From NCBI GenBank assembly GCA_964035545.1, contig CAXIUT010000183.1, positions 930,001-994,000 on the forward strand: 64,000 nucleotides of DNA, read 5' to 3'. Origin of the DNA: Bugula neritina. Lineage: Eukaryota > Bryozoa > Gymnolaemata > Cheilostomatida > Bugulidae. The notes under the pieces were generated by a model that saw only the letters and a list, made by a program, of their open reading frames with translations, made no database searches and was not told where the DNA came from. Numbering within the stretch: position 1 is the stretch's first letter; each line of letters starts with the position of its first letter. Positions 50,281-63,800 of this stretch are shown in pieces. A program made the translations under genes and the position numbers.

Positions 50281-51000
50281 AAATACCCTGCTACATACTG
50301 AAATATACTGCAACATACTGCAACCTGCTGCAACATACTGAAATACGCTGTAACATACTGAAATACACTGCAACATACTACAACATATTGAAATACACTG
50401 CAACACATTGAAATGTACTGCAACATACCGAAATATACGGTAATATACTGAAATATACTGTAACACATTGAAAAATACTGCAACATACTAAAATACACTG
50501 CAACACACTGAAACACACCGCAAAAAACTACAACATACTGAAATACACTGTAACATATTAAAACATACTGCAACATACTGCAACATACTGAAATACACTG
50601 TAACATATTGAAATACACTGCGACACATTGAAATATACTGCAACATACCGAAATATATGGTAAACTAATGAAATATACTGTAACACATTGAAAAATACCG
50701 CAACATACTGAAATATACTGCGACACATTGCAATATACTGTAACATACTGAAATATGCTGTAGCACACTGAAATACACTGCAACATCCTACAACATACTG
50801 GACTACACTGTAACATATTGAAATACACTGCAAAACATTGAAAGTTACTGCAACATAACAAAATATATGGTAAACTACTGAAATAGACTTTAACACATTG
50901 AAAAATACTGCAACATACTGAAATATACTGTAACACACTGAAGTATACTGCAACATACTGAAATACACTGTAACATACTGAAATATACTGCAACATACTG
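50281..51000. repeat. 720-bp private duplication in Y3, left copy
   Basis: Begins at 'aaataccctgctac' and is followed by a second copy 720 bp on. It carries ggactacac near 50,800, shared with Y4 (about 63,334) but absent from the right copy. 720 bp is exactly 72 decamers, 36 dimers and 12 turns of the 60-bp codon cycle, so both the register and the - strand frame continue across the join. Confidence 0.88.
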
Positions 51001-51720
51001 AAATACCCTGCTACATACTGAAATATACTGCAACATACTGCAACCTGCTGCAACATACTGAAATACGCTGTAACATACTGAAATACACTGCAACATACTA
51101 CAACATATTGAAATACACTGCAACACATTGAAATGTACTGCAACATACCGAAATATACGGTAATATACTGAAATATACTGTAACACATTGAAAAATACTG
51201 CAACATACTAAAATACACTGCAACACACTGAAACACACCGCAAAAAACTACAACATACTGAAATACACTGTAACATATTAAAACATACTGCAACATACTG
51301 CAACATACTGAAATACACTGTAACATATTGAAATACACTGCGACACATTGAAATATACTGCAACATACCGAAATATATGGTAAACTAATGAAATATACTG
51401 TAACACATTGAAAAATACCGCAACATACTGAAATATACTGCGACACATTGCAATATACTGTAACATACTGAAATATGCTGTAGCACACTGAAATACACTG
51501 CAACATCCTACAACATACTGGAATACACTGTAACATATTGAAATACACTGCAAAACATTGAAAGTTACTGCAACATAACAAAATATATGGTAAACTACTG
51601 AAATAGACTTTAACACATTGAAAAATACTGCAACATACTGAAATATACTGTAACACACTGAAGTATACTGCAACATACTGAAATACACTGTAACATACTG
51701 AAATATACTGCAACATACTG
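51001..51720. repeat. 720-bp private duplication in Y3, right copy
   Basis: Repeats 50,281-51,000. The join at about 51,001 follows 'aaatatactgcaacatactg', which precedes both 50,281 and 51,721, giving roughly 30 bp of shared sequence at the breakpoint. It has the usual ggaatacac (about 51,520) in place of ggactacac. Confidence 0.88.
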
Positions 51721-53360
51721 AAATACACTGCTACATACTGAAATATACTGCAACGTACTGCAACATACTCCAGCATACTGAAATACACTGTAACATACTG
51801 AAATACACTGCAACATACTACCACATATTGAAATACACTGCAACACATTGAAATGTACTGCAACATACCGAAATATATGGTAAACTACTAAAATATACTG
51901 TAACATATTGAAAAATACTGCAACATACTGAAATATACTGCGACACCTAGCAATATACTGTAACATACTGAAATATGCTCTAGCACACTGAAATACAATG
52001 CAACTTACTGAAATATACTGCAACATACTTAAATACACTGCAACATCCTACAATATGCTGAAATACACTGTAACATATTGAAATACACTGCAACACTTTG
52101 AAATATACTGCAACATATCGAAATATATGGTAAACTACTGCAACATACTACAACATATTGAAATACACTGCAACACATTGAAGTATACTGCAACATACCT
52201 AAATATACGGTAATATACTGAAATATACTGTAACACATTGAAAAATACTGCAACATACTGAAATATACTGTAACACACCGAAATATACTGCAACATACTG
52301 AAATACACTGTAACATACTGAAATATACTGTAACATACTGAAATACACTGCTACATACTGAAATATGCTGCAACATACTGCAACATACTGAAATAAACTG
52401 CAACATACTACAACATATTGAAATACACTGCAACACATTGAAATATACTGCAACATACCTAAATATACGGTAATATACTGAAATTCACTGTAACGCATTG
52501 CAAAATACTGCAACATACTGAAATTCACTGCGACACACTGAAATACGCTGCAAAATACTACAACATATTGAAATAAACTGTAACATATTGAAATACACTG
52601 CAACACATTGAAAAATACTGCAACATACTGAAATTTACTGTAACACACTGAAATATACTGCAACATACTGAAATACACTGTAACATACTGAAATATACCG
52701 CAACATACTGAAATACACTGCTACATACTGAAATATACTGCAACATACTGCAACATACTGCAATACACTGTAACATACTGAAATACACTGCAACATACTA
52801 CAACATATTGAAATACACTGCAACACATTGAAATACACTGCAACTTACCGAATATATGGTAAACTACTGAAATATACTGTAACGCATTGAAAAATACTGC
52901 AACATACTGAAATATATTGCGACACATTGCAATATACTGTAACATACTGAAAAATGCTGTAGCACACTGAAATATACTGCAATTCACTGAAATATACTGC
53001 AACATACTGAAATACACCGCAACATCCTACAACATACTGAAATACTTTGTAACATATTGAAATACACTGCAACACATTGAAATATACTGCAACATAACGA
53101 AATATATGGTAAACTAATGAAATATATTTTAACACATTGAAAAATACTGCAACATACTGAAATATATTTTAACACATTGAAAAATACTGCAACATACTGA
53201 AATACACTGCAACACATTGAAATATACTGCAACATACCGAAATATATGGTAAACTACTGAAATATACTGTAACACATTGAAAAATACTGCAACATACTGA
53301 AATACACTGTAACATACTGAAATAAACTGCAACATACTACAACATATTGAAATACACTGC

Positions 53361-56300
53361 AACAAATTGAAATATACTGCAACATACCTAAATATACGGT
53401 AATATACTGAAATTCACTGTAACGCATTGCAAAATACTACAACATACTGAAATTCACTGCGACACACTGAAATACGCTGCAAAATACTACAACATACTGA
53501 AATAAACTGTAACATATTGAAATACACTGCAACACATTGAAATACACTGCAACATAACAAAATATATGGTAAACTACTGAAATAGACTTTAACACATTGA
53601 AAAATACTGCAACATACTGAAATACACTGTAACATACTGAAATATACTGCAACATACTGAAATACACTGCTACATACTGAAATATACTGCAACGTACTGC
53701 AACATACTCCAGCATACTGAAATACACTGTAACATACTGAAATACACTGCAACATACTACCACATATTGAAATACACTGCAACACATTGAAATGTACTGC
53801 AACATACCGAAATATATGGTAAACTACTAAAATATACTGTAACATATTGAAAAATACTGCAACATACTGAAATATACTGCGACACCTAGCAATATACTGT
53901 AACATACTGAAATATGCTCTAGCACACTGAAATACAATGCAACACATTGAAATATACTGCAACATACCTAAATATACGGTAATATACTGAAATTCACTGT
54001 AACGCATTGCAAAATACTGCAACATACTGAAATACACTGCAACATACTACCACATATTGAAATACACTGCAACATATTGAAATACACTGCAACACATTGA
54101 AAAATACTGCAACATACTGAAATATACTGTAACACACTGAAATATACTGCAACATACTGAAATACACTGTAACATACTGAAATATACTGCAACATACTGA
54201 AATACACTGCTACATACTGAAATATACTGCAACATACTGCAACATACTGCAATACACTGTAACATACTGAAATACACTGCAATATACTACAACATATTGA
54301 AATACACTGCAACACATTGAAATACACTGCAACTTACCGAATATATGGTAAACTACTGAAATATACTGTAACGCATTGAAAAATACTGCAACATACTGAA
54401 ATATATTGCGACACATTGCAATATACTGTAACATACTGAAAAATGCTGTAGCACACTGAAATATACTGCAATTCACTGAAATATACTGCAACATACTGAC
54501 ATACACCGCAACATCCTACAACATACTGAAATACTTTGTAACATATTGAAATACACTGCAACACATTGAAATATACTGCAACATAACGAAATATATGGTA
54601 ACCTACTGAAATATATTTTAACACATTGAAAAATACTGCAACATACTGAAATATATTTTAACACATTGAAAAATACTGCAACATACTGAAATATACTGTA
54701 ACACACCGAAATATACTGCAACATACTGAAATACACTGTAACATACTGAAATATACTGCAACACACTGAAATACACTGCTACATACTGCAACATACTGCA
54801 ACATACTGCAACATACTGAAATACACTGTAACATACTGAAATAAACTGCAACATACTACAACATATTGAAATACACTGCAACACATTGAAATATACTGCT
54901 ACATACCTAAATATACGGTAATATACTGAAATATACTGTAACACATTGAAAAAACTGCAACATACTGAAATACACTGCAACGCACTGAAATACACCGCAA
55001 AATACTACAACATGCTGAAATACACTGTAACATATTGAAATCCACTGCAACACATTGAAATATACTGCAACATACCGAAATATATAGTAAACTAATGAAA
55101 TATACTGTAACACACTGAAAAATACCGCAACATACTGAAATATACTGCGACACATTGCAATATACTGTAACATATTGAAATATGCTGTAGGACACTGAAA
55201 TACACTGCAACATCCTACAACATACTGAAATACACTGTAACATATTGAAATACACTGCAAGAAATTGAAATAGACTGCAACATAACAAAATATATGGTAA
55301 TCTACTGAAATAGACTTTAACACATTGAAAAATACTGCAACATACAGAAATATACTGTAACACACTGAAATATACTGCAACGTACTGCAACATACTGCAG
55401 CATACTGAAATACACTGTAACATACTGAAATACACTGCAACATACTACCACATATTGAAATACACTGCAACACATTGAAATGTACTGCAACATACCGAAA
55501 TATATGGTAAACTACTAAAATATACTGTAACACATTGAAAAATACTGCAACATACTGAAATATACTGCGACACCTAGCAATATACTGTAACATACTGAAA
55601 TATGCTCTAGCACACTGAAATACAATGCAACTTACTGAAATATACTGCAACATACTGAAATACACTGCAACATCCTACAATATGCTGAAATACACAGTAA
55701 CATATTGAAATACACTGCAACACTTTGAAATATACTGCAACATACCGAAATATATGGTAAACTACTGCAACATACTACAACATACTGAAATACACTGCAA
55801 CACATTGAAATATACTGCGACATACCTAAATATACGGTAATATACTGAAATATACTGTAACACATTGAAAAATACTGCAACATACTGAAATATACTGTAA
55901 CACACCGAAATATACTGCAACATACTGAAATACACTGTAACATACTGAAATACACTGCTACATACTGAAATATACTGCAACATACTGCAACATACTGAAA
56001 TACACAGTAACATACTGAAATAAACTGCAACATACTACAACATATTGAAATACACTGCAACACATTGAAATATACTGCAACATACCTAAATATACGGTAA
56101 TATACTGAAATTCACTGTAACGCATTGCAAAATACTGCAACATACTGAAATTCACTGCGACACACTGAAATACGCTGCAAAATACTACAACATACTGAAA
56201 TAAACTGTAACATGTTGAAATACACTGCAACACATTGAAAAATACTGCAACATACTGAAATATACTGTAACACACTGAAATATACTGCAACATACTGAAA

Positions 56301-56551
56301 TACACTGTAACATACTGAAATATACTGCAACATACTGAAATACACTGCTACATACTGACATATACTGCAACATACTGCAACATACTGCAATACACTGTAA
56401 AATACTGAAATACACTGCAACATACTACTACAACATATTGAAATACACTGCAACACATTGAAATACACTGCAACATACTGCAACATACTGCAATACACTG
56501 TAACATACTGAAATACACTGCAACATACTACAACATATTGAAATACACTGC
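53361..56551. repeat. 3.2-kb left-domain-like segment of Y3
   Basis: Corresponds to 30,280-33,470 and 40,827-44,017. It retains the CTGCAG site (55,395), the run of three catactgcaa decamers (about 54,786) and the 3-nt insertion (about 56,423). Confidence 0.7.
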
Positions 56552-57818
56552 AACACATTGAAATACACTGCAACTTACCGAATATATGGTAAACTACTGA
56601 AATATACTGTAACGCATTGAAAAATACTGCAACATACTGAAATATATTGCGACACATTGCAATATACTGTAACATACTGAAAAATGCTGTAACACACTGA
56701 AATATACTGCAATTCACTGAAATATACTGCAACATACTGAAATACACCGCAACATCCTACAACATACTGAAATACTTTGTAACATATTGAAATACACTGC
56801 AACACATTGAAATATACTGCAACATAACGAAATATATGGTAAACTAATGAAATATATTTTAACACATTGAAAAATACTGCAACATACTGAAATATATTTT
56901 AACACATTGAAAAATACTGCAACATACTGAAATACACTGCAACACATTGAAATATACTGCAACATACCGAAATATATGGTAAACTACTGAAATATACTGT
57001 AACACATTGAAAAATACTGCAACATACTGAAATACACTGTAACATACTGAAATAAACTGCAACATACTACAACATATTGAAATACACTGCAACACATTGA
57101 AATACACTGCAACTTACCGAATATATGGTAAACTACTGAAATATACTGTAACGCATTGAAAAATACTGCAACATACTGAAATATATTGCGACACATTGCA
57201 ATAAACTGTAACATCCTGAAAAATGCTGTAGCACACTGAAATACACTGCCATTCACTGAAATACACTGCAACATACTGAAATACACCGCAACATCCTACA
57301 ACATACTGAAATACACTGTAACATATTGAAATACACTGCAACACATTGAAATATACTGCAACATAACGAAATATATGGTAAACTACTGAAATATATTTTA
57401 ACACATCGAAAAATACTAAACATACTGAAATATATTTTAACACATTGAAAAATACTGCAACATACTGAAATATACTGTAACACACTGAAGTACACTGCAA
57501 CTCACTGAAATATACTGCAATATACTGAAATACACTGCAACATCCTACAAAATGCTGAAATACACTGTAACATATTGAAATACACTGCAACACATTGAAA
57601 TATACTGCAACATACCGAAATATATCGTAAACTAATGAAATATACTGTAACACATTGAAAAAAACTGCAACATACTGAAATATACTGCGACACCTAGCAA
57701 TATACTGTAACATACAGAAATATGCTCTAGCACACTGAAATACAATGCAACTCACTGAAATATACTGCAACATACTGAAATACACTGCAACATCCTACAA
57801 CATGCTGAAATACACTGT
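56552..57818. repeat. Segment X, copy 3 (between Y3 and Y4)
   Basis: Matches 44,018-45,284 at offset 12,534, including the shared 'atgctgtaacacac' variant. Same order and flanks as copy 2. Confidence 0.8.
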
Positions 57819-60800
57819 AACATATTGAAATACACTGCAACACTTTGAAATATACTGCAACATACCGAAATATATGGTAAACTACTGCAACACACTACAA
57901 CATATTGAAATACACTGCAACACATTGAAATACACTGCAACATACCTAAATATACGGTAATATACTGAAATATACTGTAACACACCGAAATATACTGCAA
58001 CATACTGAAGTACACTGCAACTCACTGAAATATACTGCAATATACTGAAATACACTGCAACATCCTACAAAACGCTGAAATACACTGTAACATATTGAAA
58101 TACACTGCAACACATTGAAATATACTGCAACATAACGAATATATGGTAAACCACTGAAATATACTGTAACACATTGAAAAAAACTGACATACTGAAATAT
58201 ACTGCGACACCTAGCAATATACTGTAACATACTGAAATATGCTCTAGCACACTGAAATACAATGCAACTCACTGAAATATACTGCAACATACTGAAATAC
58301 ACTGTAACATATTGAAATACACTGCAACACATTGAAATATACTGCAACATAACGAAATATATGGTAAACCACTGAAATATATTTTAACACATCGAAAAAT
58401 ACTAAACATACTGAAATATATTTTAACACATTGAAAAATACTGCAACATACTGAAATATACTGTAACACACTGAAGTACACTGCAACTCACTGAAATATA
58501 CTGCAATATACTGAAATACACTGCAACATCCTACAAAATGCTGAAATACACTGTAACATATTGAAATACACTGCAACACATTGAAATATACTGCAACATA
58601 CCGAAATATATCGTAAACTACTGAAATATACTGTAACACATTGAAAAAAAGTGCAACATACTGAAATATACTGCGACACCTAGCAATATACTGTAACATA
58701 CTGAAATATGCTCTAGCACACTGAAATACAATGCAACTCACTGAAATATACTGCAACATACTGAAATACACTGCAACATCCTACAACATGCTGAAATACA
58801 CTGTAACATATTGAAATACACTGCAACACTTTGAAATATACTGCAACATACCGAAATATATGGTAAACTACTGCAACACACTACAACATATTGAAATACA
58901 CTGCAACACATTGAAATATACTGCAACATACCTAAATATACGGTAATATACTGAAATATACTGTAACACACCGAAATATACTGCAACATACTGAAATACA
59001 CTGTAACATACTGAAATATACTGCAACATACTGAAATACACTGCTACATACTGAAATATACTGCAACATACTGAAATATACTGTAACACACTGAAGTACA
59101 CTGCAACTCACTGAAATATACTGCAATATACTGAAATACACTGCAACATCCTACAAAATGCTGAAATACACTGTAACATATTGAAATACACTGCAACACA
59201 TTGAAATATACTGCAACATACCGAAATATATGGTAAACTACTGAAATATACTGTAACACATTGAAAAAAACTGACATACTGAAATATACTGCGACACCTA
59301 GCAATATACTGTAACATACTGAAATATGCTCTAGCACACTGAAATACAATGCAACTCACTGAAATATACTACAACATACTGAAATACACTGCAACATCCT
59401 ACAACATGCTGAAATACACTGTAACATATTGAAATACACTGCAACACTTTGAAATATACTGCAACATACCGAAATATATGGTAAACTACTGCAACACACT
59501 ACAACATATTGAAATACACTGCAACACATTGAAATATACTGCAACATGCCTAAATATACGGTAATATAATGAAATATACTGTAACACACCGAAATATACT
59601 GCAACATACTGAAATACACTGTAACATACTGAAATATACTGCAACATACTGAAATACACTGCTACATACTGAAATATACTGCAACATACTGCAACATACT
59701 GAAATACACTGTAACATAATGAAATAAACTGCAACATACTACATCATATTGAAATACACTGCAACACATTGAAATATACTGCAACATACCTAAATATACG
59801 GTAATATACTGAAATATACTGTAACACATTGAAAAAACTGCAACATACTGAAATACACTGCAACACACTGAAATACACCGCAAAATACTACAACATACTG
59901 AAATACACTGTAACATATTGAAATCCAGTGCAACACATTGAAATATACTGCAACATACCGAAATATATGGTAAACTAATGAAATATACTGTAACACATTG
60001 AAAAATACCGCAACATACTGAAATATACTGCGACACATTGCAATATACTGTAACATACTGAAATATGCTGTAGCACACTGAAATACACTGCAACATCCTA
60101 CAACAAACTGAAATACACTGAAACATATTGAAATACACTGCAAGAAATTGAAATACACTGCAACACAACAAAATATGGTAAACTACTGAAATAGACTTTA
60201 ACACATTGAAAAATACTGCAACATACAGAAATATACTGTAACACACTGAAATATACTGCAACATACTGAAATACACTATAACATACTGAAATATACTGCA
60301 ACATACTGAAATACCCTGCTACATACTGAAATATACTGCAACATACTGCAACCTGCTGCAACATACTGAAATACGCTGTAACATACTGAAATACACTGCA
60401 ACATACTACAACATATTGAAATACACTGCAACACATTGAAATGTACTGCAACATACCGAAATATACGGTAATATACTGAAATATACTGTAACACATTGAA
60501 AAATACTGCAACATACTAAAATACACTGCAACACACTGAAACACACCGCAAAAAACTACAACATACTGAAATACACTGTAACATATTAAAACATACTGCA
60601 ACATACTGCAACATACTGAAATACACTGTAACATATTGAAATACACTGCGACACATTGAAATATACTGCAACATACCGAAATATATGGTAAACTAATGAA
60701 ATATACTGTAACACATTGAAAAATACCGCAACATACTGAAATATACTGCGACACATTGCAATATATTGTAACATACTGAAATATGCTGTAGCACACTGAA

Positions 60801-63800
60801 ATACACTGCAACATCCTACAACATACTGGAATACACTGTAACATATTGAAATACACTGCAAAACATTGAAAGTTACTGCAACATAACAAAATATATGGTA
60901 AACTACTGAAATAGACTTTAACACATTGAAAAATACTGCAACATACTGAAATATACTGTAACACACTGAAGTATACTGCAACATACTGAAATACACTGTA
61001 ACATACTGAAATATACTGCAACATACTGAAATACACTGCTACATACTGAAATATACTGCAACGTACTGCAACATACTCCAGCATACTGAAATACACTGTA
61101 ACATACTGAAATACACTGCAACATACTACCACATATTGAAATACACTGCAACACATTGAAATGTACTGCAACATACCGAAATATATGGTAAACTACTAAA
61201 ATATACTGTAACATATTGAAAATAAATGCAACATACTGAAATATACTGCGACACCTAGCAATATACTGTAACATACTGAAATATGCTCTAGCACACTGAA
61301 ATACAATGCAACTTACTGAAATATACTGCAACATACTTAAATACACTGCAACATCCTACAATATGCTGAAATACACTGTAACATATTGAAATACACTGCA
61401 ACACTTTGAAATATACTGCAACATACCGAAATATATCGTAAACTACTGCAACATACTACAACATATTGAAATACACTGCAACACATTGAAGTATACTGCA
61501 ACATACCTAAATATACGGTAATATACTGAAATATACTGTAACACATTGAAAAATACTGCAACATACTGAAATATACTGTAACACACCGAAATATACTGCA
61601 ACATACTGAAATACACTGTAACATACTGAAATACACTGTAACATACTGAAATACACTGCTACATACTGAAATATGCTGCAACATACTGCAACATACTGAA
61701 ATAAACTGCAACATACTACAACATATTGAAATACACTGCAACACATTGAAATATACTGCAACATACCTAAATATACGGTAATATACTGAAATTCACTGTA
61801 ACGCATTGCAAAATACTGCAACATACTGAAATATGCTCTAGCACACTGAAATACAATGCAACTCACTGAAATATACTGCAACATACTGAAATACACTGCA
61901 ACATCCTACAACATGCTGAAATACACTGTAACATATTGAAATACACTGCAACACTTTGAAATATACTGCAACATACCGAAATATATGGTAAACTACTGCA
62001 ACACACTACAACATATTGAAATACACTGCAACACATTGAAATATACTGCAACATGCCTAAATATACGGTAATATAATGAAATATACTGTAACACACCGAA
62101 ATATACTGCAACATACTGAAATATACTGTAACACATTGAAAAAACTGCAACATACTGAAATACACTGCTACATACTGAAATATACTGCAACATACTGCAA
62201 CATACTGAAATACACTGTAACATAATGAAATAAACTGCAACATACTACATCATATTGAAATACACTGCAACACATTGAAATATACTGCAACATACCTAAA
62301 TATACGGTAATATACTGGAATATACTGTAACACATTGAAAAAACTGCAACATACTGAAATACACTGCAACACACTGAAATACACCGCAAAATACTACAAC
62401 ATACTGAAATACACTGTAACATATTGAAATCCAGTGCAACACATTGAAATATACTGCAACATACCGAAATATATGGTAAACTAATGAAATATACTGTAAC
62501 ACATTGAAAAATACCGCAACATACTGAAATATACTGCGACACATTGCAATATACTGTAACATACTGAAATATGCTGTAGCACACTGAAATACACTGCAAC
62601 ATCCTACAACAAACTGAAATACACTGAAACATATTGAAATACACTGCAAGAAATTGAAATACACTGCAACACAACAAAATATGGTAAACTACTGAAATAG
62701 ACTTTACCACATTGAAAAATACTGCAACATACAGAAATATACTGTAACACACTGAAATATACTGCAACATACTGAAATACACTATAACATACTGAAATAT
62801 ACTGCAACATACTGAAATACCCTGCTACATACTGAAATATACTGCAACATACTGCAACCTGCTGCAACATACTGAAATACGCTGTAACATACTGAAATAC
62901 ACTGCAACATACTACAACATATTGAAATACACTGCAACACATTGAAATGTACTGCAACATACCGAAATATACGGTAATATACTGAAATATACTGTAACAC
63001 ATTGAAAAATACTGCAACATACTAAAATACACTGCAACACACTGAAACACACCGCAAAAAACTACAACATACTGAAATACACTGTAACATATTAAAACAT
63101 ACTGCAACATACTGCAACATACTGAAATACACTGTAACATATTGAAATACACTGCGACACATTGAAATATACTGCAACATACCGAAATATATGGTAAACT
63201 AATGAAATATACTGTAACACATTGAAAAATACCGCAACATACTGAAATATACTGCGACACATTGCAATATACTGTAACATACTGAAATATGCTGTAGCAC
63301 ACTGAAATACACTGCAACATCCTACAACATACTGGACTACACTGTAACATATTGAAATACACTGCAAAACATTGAAAGTTACTGCAACATAACAAAATAT
63401 ATGGTAAACTACTGAAATAGACTTTAACACATTGAAAAATACTGCAACATACTGAAATATACTGTAACACACTGAAGTATACTGCAACATACTGAAATAC
63501 ACTGTAACATACTGAAATATACTGCAACATACTGAAATACACTGCTACATACTGAAATATACTGCAACGTACTGCAACATACTCCAGCATACTGAAATAC
63601 ACTGTAACATACTGAAATACACTGCAACATACTACCACATATTGAAATACACTGCAACACATTGAAATGTACTGCAACATACCGAAATATATGGTAAACT
63701 ACTAAAATATACTGTAACATATTGAAAAATACTGCAACATACTGAAATATACTGCGACACCTAGCAATATACTGTAACATACTGAAATATGCTCTAGCAC

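Larger units (their letters stand above)
50070..51866 (-). other. Longest open frame (598 codons), judged not a gene
   Basis: The longest - strand open frame in the window. The product would be Cys-, Tyr-, Val- and Phe-rich and cycles through about LQYISVCCSIFQYVAVYFSM with substitutions. That cycle is simply the translation of the 20-bp dimer: 60 bp give 20 residues, and because 20 is not a multiple of 3 each - strand frame gives the same cycle shifted. Stops appear only where a decamer mutates to contain cta, tta or tca on the + strand. The frame is long here because the 720-bp duplication is a multiple of 3; the same position gives 358 codons in the other copies (for example 25,203-26,279 and 60,098-61,174). 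It has no domain, no distinctive start context and many overlapping twins. Confidence 0.9.
46781..52513. repeat. Doubled 2.5-kb module in Y3
   Basis: Copy a is 46,781-49,287. Copy b is 49,288-52,513, enlarged from 2,506 to 3,226 bp by the 720-bp internal duplication. Flanks and landmarks agree with the pairs in Y1 and Y2. Confidence 0.78.
45285..56551. repeat. Superunit Y3 (11,267 bp, with 720-bp duplication)
   Basis: Repeats Y2 at offset 11,814 up to about 51.0 kb and at 12,534 beyond, the difference being a 720-bp internal duplication. It shares derived variants with Y4 that Y1 and Y2 lack: cataacgaatatatgg near 45,598 (Y1/Y2 have cataccgaatatatgg), ctggaatata at 49,781 and ggactac at 50,800. 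Confidence 0.85.

Noticed and set aside
50070-51866. A 598-codon Cys/Tyr-rich protein gene, with 358-codon relatives in the other superunits
   Set aside because: The translation is the 20-bp dimer read in a 60-bp cycle, the other - strand frames give the same peptide, length tracks the repeat duplications, and no domain, distinctive start context or codon bias is seen.
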